Shown: positions 1-9,110, counted from the first letter of the stretch. The stretch is DNA of 31,715 bases from an uncultured Flavobacterium sp. (GCF_946481155.1 NZ_CAMLMK010000021.1:1-31715), one strand, 5' to 3'. Notes: generated by a model not told the origin, from the letters alone. A program made the numbers and translations.

Positions 1-3
1 TTA

Positions 4-2106
4 TTACTGTTTCAGACTCCTAATCTGTTTCAGTTTTTCTTTCCAGGTCTGCATTTCTTCTTTGTGACGGTCGATGCTTTTCTGAACTTCCTTAACAAAA
101 GGATTTTCGCCTTTGCTTTTTGCGCTGGTGATGAACTGAATGTTGTTCTCCAGCTGGATGATTTCACTCTGCATTTCGTCGATCTTACGCATAATGAAAA
201 TCTGTTCGTTCTGAAGTTGTCTTTCATCACCTTCGGCCAATTGCCCCAAACGGTTGCTGAATTTCGCCATCTCCGAATCTTTCTTAGACAAACTTAATTT
301 ATCAAACAAAGCATCAAGGATTTTGTTGAACTTTCCTTCGATGTGACGACGCGCATGAGGTACTTTTCCAAACCCCTTCCAGTTTTCGATATGCTTTTTG
401 ATGGCATCCAAATCCGTTTTGTGGTCGCCAACCAATTGGAATTCTTTCAATGTTTCCAGATATTCTTTTTTCTTCTCGAATGCTTCCACTTCTTCACCAT
501 TGGCTTCGTTGCGTTTTTCGTGCATTCTGTCGAAATAGTGGTTGCAGGCATCTTTAAATTCCTTCCAGACACTATCCGAATATTTTCTTGGTACGTGTCC
601 TATGGTTTTCCACTCTTCCTGAATTTGCTTCATGATTGGCGTTGTGGCGCTGAAATCTTCGCTTTCCTGCAATGATTTTGCTCTTTCCACTAATGCCAGC
701 TTTTTATTCAGATTGTCCTGTTGGTCTTTCTTAATGTCCTTGTAGAAAGCATTTTTCTGTGTATTGAAATGACGCACGGCATCTTTAAAAGCTGCCCAGG
801 TTTCTTCGTTGACTTCAATTGGCACCTTTCCGGCCTGCATGAACGCGGCACGTAAAGCTTCGATTTTCTCGATTTGGCCTTGCCATGCGCTGTGAACGGT
901 TATGTTTTCATTGGCTACAGCTTCAATCTGTGCGATGATTTCTTTTTTCTTTGCCAGGTTTTCCACTTCATATTCTCTTGCTTTTGCAAACAAAGCTTCA
1001 CGCTTGTCGTGCAATTGCTTGGTCAGTTCACTGAAACGGTTCCATAATTCCTCACGGTGCTCGCGGGAAACCGGTCCAATCTCTTCTTTCCAGATTTTAT
1101 GTAAGGATTGCAATTCGCGGAAGGCTTTGGCCACATCTTCTTCATTAACCAATTCTTCAACGCGCGCAATAATTTTCAATTTCTGCTCATAGTTGTGTCT
1201 GAAATCGATATCACGTGCTTCGCGGTCTAAATGCAAATGATCGTAGAAACGCTCAATGTGGAAATGGAAATTGTTCCATACGTGGTTGTATCGGTCACGC
1301 GGAATTGGCCCTGCATTTTTCCATCGCTCACGCAAATCGTTTACGTTTTTCAACATTTCCTGCATGTTATCGCCGGAATTGTCAATATGGTTTTTCAGCT
1401 CTTCAATAATCGCTAAGCGAACATCCAGATTATGTTTCAGATTGTTCTGCATTTGCTTGAAATGCTGATTTTTTTGGTCTTTATACTGATTGTAAATCGA
1501 ATCAAATTTGTTTTTTAGCGGGAAATGGTATTCAAATCCGCTGGTGTCACCATTGTTTTGGTGGCTGAATTCGTCGCGTTTCTCGTCAATCATATGGTGG
1601 TATTTCACCATGAATTCTTTGCGGATTTCTTCCACGTGATTGCGGATCGACATTGTTTTTTCGTTGGAAACCAGCTTCTCTAATTCGGAAGTCAGTTCGT
1701 CCATCGACATTGTCTCATAATTAAGCATCGGAATATCGTGGCCTTCGCTGATGCTTTCGTCTTCACCTTCTTCTGCATTTGAGCTTTCAATCGCCTGGAT
1801 CGCTTCGTGGTGCTCAGTATGTGGGATTTCTTCAGTTGAAGTTTCCGCCTGAATTTCTTCCGGTTCTGTTTCGGCTATTGGAGCCTCTTCTTTCGGAGTA
1901 TCAACTTGCGTTTCTTCCTGTACCGTTTCTGCTGTTGGAGCTTCTACTTCTAAAGTTTCATCCATGGGAGTTTCATCCTGAATTTCTTCTGTGGGAACCT
2001 CTGGGTGTGTTTGACTTTTTGGAGTTGCTTCCTGCACAATTTCTTCCTGTGCGATTTGTTCTTGTCCGTCTGCCTCCGGCAGGTTATCATTCTTTTCTTC
2101 TAACAT
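4..2106 (-). CDS. DUF349 repeat protein with acidic N-terminal region
   Basis: A 700-residue protein with at least five DUF349 units between about residues 240 and 620. Each has the hallmark of a Trp-Lys/Arg pair followed by G-x-[IV]-P and an amphipathic helix with a conserved Trp or Phe, for example RWKNAGPIPRDR and EWKTIGHVPRK. Residues 1 to about 130 are strikingly acidic and low-complexity, rich in Glu, Thr and Pro with near-repeats such as EEIQDETP and EEIQAETS. The rest is highly charged and predicted helical or coiled coil. There is no signal peptide or membrane segment, so it should be cytoplasmic. DUF349 proteins are common in Bacteroidota but have no agreed function. The ATG start has only short non-coding sequence above it, and the gene ends in tandem stop codons at the left window edge. 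Family assignment is firm; role unknown. Confidence 0.93.
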   Translation of the reverse strand: MLEEKNDNLPEADGQEQIAQEEIVQEATPKSQTHPEVPTEEIQDETPMDETLEVEAPTAETVQEETQVDTPKEEAPIAETEPEEIQAETSTEEIPHTEHHEAIQAIESSNAEEGEDESISEGHDIPMLNYETMSMDELTSELEKLVSNEKTMSIRNHVEEIRKEFMVKYHHMIDEKRDEFSHQNNGDTSGFEYHFPLKNKFDSIYNQYKDQKNQHFKQMQNNLKHNLDVRLAIIEELKNHIDNSGDNMQEMLKNVNDLRERWKNAGPIPRDRYNHVWNNFHFHIERFYDHLHLDREARDIDFRHNYEQKLKIIARVEELVNEEDVAKAFRELQSLHKIWKEEIGPVSREHREELWNRFSELTKQLHDKREALFAKAREYEVENLAKKKEIIAQIEAVANENITVHSAWQGQIEKIEALRAAFMQAGKVPIEVNEETWAAFKDAVRHFNTQKNAFYKDIKKDQQDNLNKKLALVERAKSLQESEDFSATTPIMKQIQEEWKTIGHVPRKYSDSVWKEFKDACNHYFDRMHEKRNEANGEEVEAFEKKKEYLETLKEFQLVGDHKTDLDAIKKHIENWKGFGKVPHARRHIEGKFNKILDALFDKLSLSKKDSEMAKFSNRLGQLAEGDERQLQNEQIFIMRKIDEMQSEIIQLENNIQFITSAKSKGENPFVKEVQKSIDRHKEEMQTWKEKLKQIRSLKQ

Positions 2107-2140
2107 TGTAAGTAATGCTTAAGTTTAACAAAATTGAGTC

Positions 2141-2171
2141 GAAAGATACTAAAGGCAGCCGATAATTCAAA
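2141..2171 (-). promoter_or_regulatory. Putative Bacteroidota-type promoter for the DUF349 gene
   Basis: Read on the minus strand, TTTG (2171-2168) is followed after 19 bases by TATCTTTC (2148-2141), one mismatch from the -7 consensus TAnnTTTG. It lies about 35 bases above the DUF349 start codon. This is a pattern match only. Confidence 0.35.
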
Positions 2172-2279
2172 GGAAAAGCGGTTAAATAAACCAATATTTC
2201 GGTTTAAATGTTAATTTGTTCGATGAGTAGCGAATGGCTTGGGAATGTTAGGTTTCCATGTTCCTGCTTTCGCTTTTAT

Positions 2280-2321
2280 CTTTTCAATGCGGGTTTGCCT
2301 AAGCAAACCCGCATTGAAAAG
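2280..2321. repeat. Perfect 19-bp inverted repeat (hairpin)
   Basis: Arms at 2280-2298 and 2303-2321 are exact reverse complements around a 4-base CTAA loop. It lies in the 265-bp gap between the DUF349 start and the aroE stop. On either strand the hairpin begins with C/U-rich and ends with A-rich bases, so no U-tract follows it, unlike a standard intrinsic terminator. It could still end aroE transcription, process RNA 3' ends, or be a REP-like element. The rest of the gap holds only the putative promoter above and a weak 6-bp inverted repeat. Confidence 0.85.
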
Positions 2322-2371
2322 GATATCCGCTCTATCAGGGCTGGTTAGCTGACTTTTTTGTGTACAGGGTT

Positions 2372-3121
2372 TTATCTATTCCAGATTTCCCAGGCTTTGT
2401 CGGCTTGGAAGACAAGCATGTCATAGCCGTTTTTGGTCACTGCTCCATTTTCTTTTGCAAGGCGCAAAAACTTTGTTTCTTCCGGATTGTAAATCAGGTC
2501 AAAGGCAATGTGTTTATTTGTAAATAGATTATAATCTAAAGGCGGGCAATCTTCTACATTAGGGAAAGTACCAACAGGCGTGGTGTTGATGATGATTTGG
2601 TATTCTTCGAAAATCTCCTTGTTCAGTTCCTCATAAGAAAACTCATATTCCGAAGGGTTTCGGGAGACAAAATCGTATTCCAGTTTTAGTTTTTTCAAGG
2701 CGTAGGCTATGGCTTTGCTGGCGCCTCCGGTTCCTAAAATAAGCGCTTTTTTATGGTGTTTTTCGAGCAAAGGTTTTAAGGCTTTTTTGAATCCGTAAAA
2801 ATCAGTGTTGTAGCCTTTTAAATTGCCGTTTTTGGAGATCTTGATAACGTTCACAGCTCCGATGACTCTTGCGTTCTCCGATAATTTCGTAAGATGCGGA
2901 AGGATTGTTTCTTTGTAGGGAATGGTTACATTCATTCCTTTGAGGTTTTTAGTATTGGCTATGATTTCAGGAAATTCGGCAATGGAATCTACGTCAAAAT
3001 TCGAATAGGAATAATGCGTGAAATTGATTTTATCAAATTTATCGGTAAAATATTTCCTGGAGAACGAATAACTGATGTTCTTCCCCAGCAATCCGAACTT
3101 CTTTTTCTTTGGTTTTTTCAT
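2372..3121 (-). CDS. aroE: Shikimate dehydrogenase (AroE)
   Basis: Reduces 3-dehydroshikimate to shikimate with NADPH in the cytoplasmic shikimate pathway to aromatic amino acids. The 249-residue protein is shorter than the 270-290 usual in proteobacteria, in line with Bacteroidota homologues. Visible landmarks are the shikimate-binding serines S19 and S21 in SYSFS, the catalytic lysine K70 in NVTIPYK, N91 and D107 (GYNTDF), the nucleotide-binding glycine loop LGTGGASKAIA near residue 130, NTTPVGTFPN, and a C-terminal GYDMLVFQA motif. The N-terminal motif is divergent: the usual HS-x-SP reads YSFSR. The N-terminus is Lys-rich (KKPKKKKFG). A terminator separates it from the upstream TPR gene, so it probably has its own promoter in 3122-3198, though no clear -7 box is visible. 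The leader contains CAACAACA-type sequence. Confidence 0.95.
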   Translation of the reverse strand: MKKPKKKKFGLLGKNISYSFSRKYFTDKFDKINFTHYSYSNFDVDSIAEFPEIIANTKNLKGMNVTIPYKETILPHLTKLSENARVIGAVNVIKISKNGNLKGYNTDFYGFKKALKPLLEKHHKKALILGTGGASKAIAYALKKLKLEYDFVSRNPSEYEFSYEELNKEIFEEYQIIINTTPVGTFPNVEDCPPLDYNLFTNKHIAFDLIYNPEETKFLRLAKENGAVTKNGYDMLVFQADKAWEIWNR

Positions 3122-3198
3122 CTTATTGGATTCTGTTTGTCATTGGTATAAGATGGAACTCGCTGTTTTTGTTGTTGTTTTTTTGATGCTCGTTTCAT

Positions 3199-3237
3199 AA
3201 AAAAATTACGGTCAGTTAAATTAATAACCGACCGTAA
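3199..3237 (-). terminator. Intrinsic terminator of the TPR gene
   Basis: On the minus strand an 8-bp stem (TTACGGTC with GACCGTAA), extended by three more pairs past one mismatch, closes an 8-base loop (hairpin 3237-3206). Seven T follow (3205-3199). It lies about 30 bases after the TPR stop codon. Confidence 0.8.
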
Positions 3238-3265
3238 AGTTAATAGTAATTGTGGTATTTGGTTA

Positions 3266-4669
3266 CTATTCGTTTGCTTTTTTATGCTTATCAATGTAAT
3301 TCTGAACCACTTTTCTGTTCCAGATTACGGGGAATAATTCTTCTAATAAAGTCCTGTTTTCAAAATTCAGTCTTAAGCCGTTGGCAAGGTGAAATTTTCC
3401 TTTCGTATCATCCTGGAGCATGAAGTTCAATCCGGCTAGACGATATTCCACTTCGTATTCTTCCGGGAAATATTCGGCAGCCTGTAAAAGTGTTTGTACC
3501 GCGCTGTCAAATTCACCAAGAAATTGCAGAATATCTACCCAGAACAACCAGGTGTCTAATTCATAATCACCATATTCCACTGCTTTTCGGTAACCATATT
3601 CAGCTTCCTCAAAAAAGTTCAATGCTTTGTTGATTGTGGCATAACGTTTCCAGTACAATTTATTCTCATTGTCGATTCCAAGCGCTTTATTGGCGTAATA
3701 CAAGGCTTTCTGGAAATTCTTCTGATGAATGTAAAAATCGGTAATCGCTATCCAGGCTTTGTCCAGCAATGGGTCTTCGTGAACGGTTTTTAAATAGAAC
3801 TGTAAAGCGAGTTCCGTTTCGCCTAATTTTTCATGGCATTTTCCGACTCTCAGCAATGCAAATGACGTCGCGTCGTCCAATTCCATAGTTATAGTGTAGC
3901 AATCAATAGCTTCCTGGTATTTTTTAAGTTTCTCAAGTGCTTTTGCTTTTTCAAGGTAAGCTCCAAGGAAGTTCTCGTCGATCAGGGTAGCATAATCAAA
4001 TGCACGAACCGCCTGATTGTAATCCTTAAGGGAATAGTACTGGCGGCCTAATTGATGCCATGCCACTTCACTATAAGGATTCCTGTCGATAAAGTCATTC
4101 AGGAACAATATAGCCTCGTTGTTTTGATCTAAGAAATCAAAGCAATACACTACGTTGTATAACGCGGAGTGGTCTTCCAAATCCTCATCAAGGCATTTGA
4201 TGAAACTTTCTTTTGCCTTTTCCAGATCGTCCATGAATAGATATTCCATTCCGATCAGCGAATAGACATCGGCATAATCGTCGGTATATTTCAGGGCATA
4301 TTTTAATAACTCAACTGCTTTTTCGTGTTCATCTCTTTTGGAGTGAATGTTAGCTTTCTGGATGTAAATTTCTTCGTTGGTAGGTTCGATGGCATACAGC
4401 TCGTTTAACATTCTTTCTGCAATGTCGAGCTTGTCTTCGAACACTAAGAGTTCTACTTGGACCAGCTTCAGGCCAGTAGATTTGGGGTGTTGTTCTAAAC
4501 CTAATTTTAAAGCTTTTTTCGCTAAGTTTATTCTGCCGGTGTCGAGATAGTGAAGAATAATATCTTCAAACTCTTCGGAGTCAAAGAAGAATACCTTGTT
4601 GGTTTTCAACATTGATTCAAACTTTGATAAGGATAAACTGTTTTCTTCTTCCTCGTTACTCAAATACAT
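3266..4669 (-). CDS. Tetratricopeptide repeat protein
   Basis: A 467-residue protein made almost entirely of TPR-like helix pairs from about residue 25 to 450. Typical units carry the spacing of small residues (G/A at 8 and 20, P near 32), for example around AWHQLGRQYYSLKDYNQAVR and ALLRVGKCHEKLGETELALQ. I see at least ten such units. There is no signal peptide or membrane helix, so it is probably a cytoplasmic scaffold or adaptor. No catalytic domain is present. It follows the aminotransferase gene on the same strand with a 155-bp gap and ends in a clear terminator. The ATG opens an acidic segment (NEEEENSLSLS). TPR identity is certain; partner and role cannot be read from the sequence. Confidence 0.92.
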   Translation of the reverse strand: MYLSNEEEENSLSLSKFESMLKTNKVFFFDSEEFEDIILHYLDTGRINLAKKALKLGLEQHPKSTGLKLVQVELLVFEDKLDIAERMLNELYAIEPTNEEIYIQKANIHSKRDEHEKAVELLKYALKYTDDYADVYSLIGMEYLFMDDLEKAKESFIKCLDEDLEDHSALYNVVYCFDFLDQNNEAILFLNDFIDRNPYSEVAWHQLGRQYYSLKDYNQAVRAFDYATLIDENFLGAYLEKAKALEKLKKYQEAIDCYTITMELDDATSFALLRVGKCHEKLGETELALQFYLKTVHEDPLLDKAWIAITDFYIHQKNFQKALYYANKALGIDNENKLYWKRYATINKALNFFEEAEYGYRKAVEYGDYELDTWLFWVDILQFLGEFDSAVQTLLQAAEYFPEEYEVEYRLAGLNFMLQDDTKGKFHLANGLRLNFENRTLLEELFPVIWNRKVVQNYIDKHKKANE

Positions 4670-4824
4670 ACGCCAATTGTTTAAAATTATCCTTATTAAA
4701 ATTACTAAGACTTTGCAGCCTTTTGGTAATGAACGTGTTTATGTTGTAAACAATTTAATTAACAATTTTCAGAGCAATATACAAATGAAAACTTTTGAAA
4801 TTAAAATCGCTCCAATATTTAACA

Positions 4825-6012
4825 TTAAATCGCTTCCAACACTTCATTCATAGCTTCAAGAATGATGCCACAACCCTTCTCAATTTCCTCGTTGGAAAGG
4901 GTTAGGGGAGGTGTAATGCGGATAGCACAGCTTTCAAAAAGTAACCAGAATAGAATTAGTCCTTTCTCCTGACATTTGAAGATGACTTTGTTAGTAATTT
5001 CAGGACTTTCTGTCATAGCTGCAAGCATTAAACCCTCGCCCCGGATTTCTTTAATCAATGGATGAACCAGTAATTTACGAATTAATTGTTCTTTTTCCAA
5101 GGTTTGAGGCATTAAATCCGTTTCAAGCAGCTCTTTTAACGTTGCCAGACATGCCGCAGCTATCACGGGATGCCCGCCAAAGGTAGTTATGTGCCCCAAT
5201 TTAGGATCGTGACTCAGCAAATCCATGTATTCTGATTTCGCCATGAATGCGCCCACGGGCATACCTCCGCCCATACCTTTGCCCATTACTACCACATCGG
5301 GAACCATGTCGTAGTTCTGGAAGCCAAAGAGTTTTCCTGTACGGCCGAAACCAGGCTGGATTTCGTCTAAGATCAGTAAAGCACCTACTTCATCGCAGCG
5401 CTGACGTACTTTTTTTAGGAAATCATTGTGCGGTTGGATGAATCCGGCACCACCCTGGATGGTTTCCAGTATAATTCCGGCTGTTTTTTCGGTTATTTTA
5501 AGTAAGTCTTCTTCGTTGTTGAAAGTGATAAAATCCACATCGGGAATTAAGGGACGGAAAATTTGCTTTCGTTCTTCAAAACCCATCACGCTCATGGAAC
5601 CCATTGTATTGCCGTGATAGGCATTGTAACACGAGATCAGCTGACTTCTTCCTGTAACGCGTCGGGCGAGTTTTAAAGCGCCTTCAGTGGCTTCTGTTCC
5701 GGAATTTACCAGATATACTTTATCTAAGGGAGCCGGCGTGTTTTCGGCCAGTAATTTGCATAATTCCACAGCCGGGTCTTGTGCATATTCGCCATAGACC
5801 ATCACGTGGGCATATTTGTCCAATTGGTTTACAATCGCTTCACGCACCCGCGGATGCTGGTGCCCAAGCGTACAGGCAGAAACTCCGGCTACGAAGTCCA
5901 GATAGGCTTTTCCTTTAGTGTCGTAAATGTAAGAGCCTTTGGCGTGCGAAACTTCCATTCCGAGTGGGTAAGGGGAAGTTTGTGCCTGGTATTTGTAAAA
6001 ATCTTTTAACAT
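4825..6012 (-). CDS. Class III PLP aminotransferase (acetylornithine/ornithine aminotransferase-like)
   Basis: PLP-dependent fold-type I transaminase of class III, 395 residues and full length for the family. Visible are the phosphate-binding NSGTEATEGALKLAR (about 103-117), CYNAYHGNTMGS (128-139), the cofactor-contacting D216 and E217 in LILDEIQPGFGRTG, and the Schiff-base lysine K245 in VMGKGMGGGMPVGAF. The closest named families are acetylornithine, ornithine and 4-aminobutyrate aminotransferases. Bacteroidota homologues are usually labelled only 'aspartate aminotransferase family protein', and no arginine or GABA pathway gene is nearby, so the substrate is open. It starts 60 bp after the stop of the OstA-like gene on the same strand and is probably co-transcribed with it. 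Confidence 0.92.
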   Translation of the reverse strand: MLKDFYKYQAQTSPYPLGMEVSHAKGSYIYDTKGKAYLDFVAGVSACTLGHQHPRVREAIVNQLDKYAHVMVYGEYAQDPAVELCKLLAENTPAPLDKVYLVNSGTEATEGALKLARRVTGRSQLISCYNAYHGNTMGSMSVMGFEERKQIFRPLIPDVDFITFNNEEDLLKITEKTAGIILETIQGGAGFIQPHNDFLKKVRQRCDEVGALLILDEIQPGFGRTGKLFGFQNYDMVPDVVVMGKGMGGGMPVGAFMAKSEYMDLLSHDPKLGHITTFGGHPVIAAACLATLKELLETDLMPQTLEKEQLIRKLLVHPLIKEIRGEGLMLAAMTESPEITNKVIFKCQEKGLILFWLLFESCAIRITPPLTLSNEEIEKGCGIILEAMNEVLEAI

Positions 6013-6072
6013 TGTATTTGGGTATTCAGGTAATTGAAAAAGGTCCTCAATACTGTAAACTGAGACTGAAAA

Positions 6073-7722
6073 CTATTTTTTCTTCTTTTTAACAGGAGCC
6101 GCAGCTTTCTTAGGTGGCTTGCCATATTCCAGGGTCTCTTTTTTGATTTCCATCGGCTGGTCGGCAGTTACGGCATCTTTTTTACTTTCCGTCTGGGCTT
6201 TTTCATCGAGAGCTAATTCTTCTTTCGGAAAAATATCTTCGAGTTTTTTGATTTCCTCATCACCGCGCCATACAAAGCCTCGCAATTTCCTTGCGTTTTC
6301 GGGTAATTTATCTTCAGGATAGATTTCACCTTCAGGATTTACAAATCTCGTAACCGTCTGTATCTGATTATTTTCCAGTTCTAAATGAATGTTGCTGCAA
6401 ACGCCTTTATCGATTCCGACCAGCTCATTTTTATCATTGTACAGATAGTAAATCATTTCGGCATTTTTCACCATATCTACCTCATACAGTTTGTTATCCC
6501 GGAACTTCCCGTAAAGATTTTGTCCTTTTACCTGATTGAAGCCAGTTCCGACAGTATCTTTTTGAACGATAAAAGCATTATTCATTACTTTCAGGGAATC
6601 CATTTTCTCGGTTTCATTGTTGCCAATGAGGTGCATGATGTCGCCCGTTAACTGGCTTTTCTGGCTCCAGATTACTGGTCTTCCGATAAGTTGTGTCAGT
6701 CCTTTTTTCTGATCGGAATGAATCGAGTCACATTTTCCGCTCATATCCGATTTGTAAATTCGGGCGTTGTTGAAACCGCGTACAATACGGTCGCCTTGTT
6801 TTCCTGTAACCAACAATCGTTTGGCATGGATATAAACGGAATCATTTTCTACAAAACTGGCAATCAGTGCTTTCTTTGTGATAAACATCGAGTCTTTAGC
6901 CTTGTACATTTCGGCGTAATGGCCTGTGACAACCATTCGGTTTATGGAATCGGTAATTCTCACGTTATTTGTCGCCGTAGAGAAATCCCGTTTTCGGTCA
7001 TAAAATATTTTATCGCCTTTAATCTTCCGGTTCTCATACGTAATTGTTGAGTTTTTCGAAAGATTTGACGTATGATTTTTGGTGTCATAAAAGCCATTCT
7101 CGGTATAAATGACATTCTCTTTGCTGGTAATCGTCGAAGGTCCGAAAACGTAAGCATGACCAGAATTATCGTAGAAATCCAGATGATTGGTCTTAATCAC
7201 ACATTCAGGATTCGTAACCGTAACGGCCGTTTTGAACTGGTATTTTTTCTGGTCTAAAAAGTAGCGTCCCGATTTGCTTCGCAAGGTGTTTTCTTTGTTG
7301 ACAATCGTTCCGTAAGTGTTATAATAAGCTTGTTGTATGCTTCTGTCGAAATTTATCGTGTCTGTTGTCAGTGTTGATTCCGGGGAACGCAATATTACAT
7401 TACCTGTTGCAAAAGCGAATTTTTGATTTCCGTTGTATTCTGCATATTTACTGGTCATTGTAATGGAATCGCCCTGGTTCAGACGCACATTTCCAAAGGC
7501 TTTTACGTAGTTTTCATCCTTAAAATGATATGCTTTATTACAATTGATAATCACGCCGTCGTGCTCCACCTGAACATTACCGGTGAACAGAATAGCGCCC
7601 GGCATTTCGGTTTGGTTCATGTCAATGAAATCCGAGTTGATAATCCTAATGATTTTCTTTTCCTGCGCCGAAGCTGTGCAAAAGAAAAGTATGCTTAGTA
7701 TGAATAGGAGATAGTTCTTCAA
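6073..7722 (-). CDS. OstA/LptA-like outer-membrane biogenesis protein
   Basis: A 549-residue periplasmic protein. Residues 1-19 form a signal peptide ending in ASAQ. The N-terminal part (about 25-180) is an OstA/LptA-type beta repeat, with alternating strands such as GAILFTGNVQVEHDGVIINC and KAFGNVRLNQGDSITMTS, the fold that bridges lipopolysaccharide across the periplasm. Similar strands continue to about residue 450. The C-terminus is charged and ends in a Pro/Ala/Lys tail (KKAAAPVKKKKK). Unlike the short LptA of proteobacteria it is about three times longer, as is usual for Bacteroidota OstA-like proteins. The start is TTG; no in-frame ATG exists that would keep the signal peptide, and a good promoter ends about 17 bases upstream. 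A role in LPS export is inferred from the family. Confidence 0.87.
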   Translation of the reverse strand: MKNYLLFILSILFFCTASAQEKKIIRIINSDFIDMNQTEMPGAILFTGNVQVEHDGVIINCNKAYHFKDENYVKAFGNVRLNQGDSITMTSKYAEYNGNQKFAFATGNVILRSPESTLTTDTINFDRSIQQAYYNTYGTIVNKENTLRSKSGRYFLDQKKYQFKTAVTVTNPECVIKTNHLDFYDNSGHAYVFGPSTITSKENVIYTENGFYDTKNHTSNLSKNSTITYENRKIKGDKIFYDRKRDFSTATNNVRITDSINRMVVTGHYAEMYKAKDSMFITKKALIASFVENDSVYIHAKRLLVTGKQGDRIVRGFNNARIYKSDMSGKCDSIHSDQKKGLTQLIGRPVIWSQKSQLTGDIMHLIGNNETEKMDSLKVMNNAFIVQKDTVGTGFNQVKGQNLYGKFRDNKLYEVDMVKNAEMIYYLYNDKNELVGIDKGVCSNIHLELENNQIQTVTRFVNPEGEIYPEDKLPENARKLRGFVWRGDEEIKKLEDIFPKEELALDEKAQTESKKDAVTADQPMEIKKETLEYGKPPKKAAAPVKKKKK

Positions 7723-7738
7723 TGTCTGAAATTTTGTC

Positions 7739-7767
7739 CAAATTTAAGTAAAATCCGTTAAAGCCAA
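7739..7767 (-). promoter_or_regulatory. Putative promoter of the OstA-like gene
   Basis: On the minus strand TTG (7767-7765), an 18-base spacer and TAAATTTG (7746-7739) match both the -33 and -7 boxes of Bacteroidota sigma-A promoters. Transcription would start roughly ten bases above the TTG start codon at 7722, which supports that start. Confidence 0.55.
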
Positions 7768-7803
7768 TTTGTATTAAGAATTATTTATAACCGACTGGCA
7801 ATC

Positions 7804-7833
7804 AAAAAAAACGCCTTCCGAAGAAAGCGTTTT
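7804..7833 (-). terminator. Intrinsic terminator of purA with UUCG tetraloop
   Basis: On the minus strand an 11-bp stem (one G-U pair) is closed by a C(UUCG)G tetraloop (hairpin 7833-7808) and is followed by T residues running to 7804. It sits 5 bases after the purA stop codon. This is an exemplary intrinsic terminator. Confidence 0.92.
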
Positions 7834-7837
7834 GATA

Positions 7838-9109
7838 TTATTTGTGAATTGTCTGTGTTCTGTCTGGTCCAACAGAGACCACTTTGATAGGAACACCTAC
7901 TTCGCTTTCAATAAATTCGATATACTCTTTTAGTTCGATTGGTAATTGATCGTACTCTGTCATACCGGTCAAATCAGCCTGCCAGCCTTTTTTCTCAACA
8001 AAAATCGGAGTAACATTTTCCTCTTCAATGTTGTAAGGCAAGTGGTTAATCGTTTCTCCTTGGTATTTGTATCCTGTACAAACTTTTAGAGTGTCAAAAC
8101 CAGAAAGTACGTCGCCTTTCATCATGAACAATTGTGTAACGCCATTTACCTGAACGGCATATTTCAACGCTACTAAATCCAACCATCCGCAACGTCTTGG
8201 ACGACCGGTTACTGCTCCAAATTCATTTCCGACTCTGGCCATGGTTTGTCCGTCTCCGTCGAATAATTCGGTTGGGAACGGTCCGCTTCCAACACGAGTT
8301 GTATATGCTTTGAAAATTCCGAAAACGTCTTTTACTTTATTAGGAGCAATTCCCAAACCGGTACAAGCTCCGGCTGCTGTTGTATTTGAAGAAGTTACGA
8401 AAGGATATGTCCCAAAGTCGATATCCAATAACGAACCCTGAGCACCTTCTGCTAGAATAGATTTTCCGGCTTTCATGGCATTATTCAGGTATTCTTCGCT
8501 GTCGATGAATTGTAATGTTTTTAAAACTTCTACCGCTGCAAAGAATTCGGTTTCCATTTCCTGCAGATTGTATTGCATATCTACGTCATAGAACGAAATC
8601 ATTGCTTCATGCTTGTCGGCTAAAGTTCTGTAGCGTTCTTTGAAATCAGCAAGTTCGATATCACCCACACGGATTCCGTTTCTTCCGGTTTTGTCCATGT
8701 AAGTAGGACCGATTCCTTTCAATGTGGAACCGATTTTCGCTTTTCCTTTTGAAGCTTCAGAAGCTGCATCAAGTAAGCGGTGAGTCGGTAAAATTAAGTG
8801 TGCTTTTCTGGAAATCAATAATTTAGATTTGATATCCATGTTGAATTTTTCAAGGCCTTCCAATTCTTTCTGGAAAACTACCGGATCAATCACCACACCG
8901 TTTCCGATAATGTTAATAGACGTTTTGTGGAAAATGCCCGAAGGAATGGTTCTCAAAACATGCTTGATTCCGTCAAATTCTAAGGTGTGTCCGGCGTTTG
9001 GTCCGCCCTGAAAACGAGCAATAATGTCGTATTTTGAAGTAAGAACGTCAACGATTTTTCCTTTGCCTTCGTCGCCCCACTGTAAGCCTAGCAGTAAATC
9101 TACTGTCAT
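7838..9109 (-). CDS. purA: Adenylosuccinate synthase (PurA)
   Basis: Joins IMP and aspartate using GTP to make adenylosuccinate, the first committed step to AMP, in the cytoplasm. The 423 residues match the usual 425-435. Landmarks are the P-loop QWGDEGKGKIVD (10-21) with catalytic D13, QGGPNAGHT with catalytic H41, STLKGIGPTY, the switch-like GSGPFPTE, and VTGRPRRCGWLDLVAL. All key residues are present. It lies 48 bp downstream of the Fur-family gene and ends in a strong terminator. The untranslated leader holds two copies of an AAACAACAAC-type sequence in place of a clear Shine-Dalgarno site. PurA of other bacteria is inhibited by ppGpp, so the (p)ppGpp synthetase gene two positions upstream is of interest. 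Confidence 0.98.
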   Translation of the reverse strand: MTVDLLLGLQWGDEGKGKIVDVLTSKYDIIARFQGGPNAGHTLEFDGIKHVLRTIPSGIFHKTSINIIGNGVVIDPVVFQKELEGLEKFNMDIKSKLLISRKAHLILPTHRLLDAASEASKGKAKIGSTLKGIGPTYMDKTGRNGIRVGDIELADFKERYRTLADKHEAMISFYDVDMQYNLQEMETEFFAAVEVLKTLQFIDSEEYLNNAMKAGKSILAEGAQGSLLDIDFGTYPFVTSSNTTAAGACTGLGIAPNKVKDVFGIFKAYTTRVGSGPFPTELFDGDGQTMARVGNEFGAVTGRPRRCGWLDLVALKYAVQVNGVTQLFMMKGDVLSGFDTLKVCTGYKYQGETINHLPYNIEEENVTPIFVEKKGWQADLTGMTEYDQLPIELKEYIEFIESEVGVPIKVVSVGPDRTQTIHK

Positions 9110-9110
9110 T

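Noticed and set aside
343..2111. Several plus-strand frames of 60-110 codons antisense to the DUF349 gene
   Set aside because: They mirror the repetitive codons of the real gene, giving Phe/Leu-rich nonsense; no start context or family motif.
2187..2206. Inverted repeat TAAACC/GGTTTA around an 8-base AT-rich spacer
   Set aside because: Only 6 bp, weak pairing and no T-tract; likely chance in AT-rich sequence.
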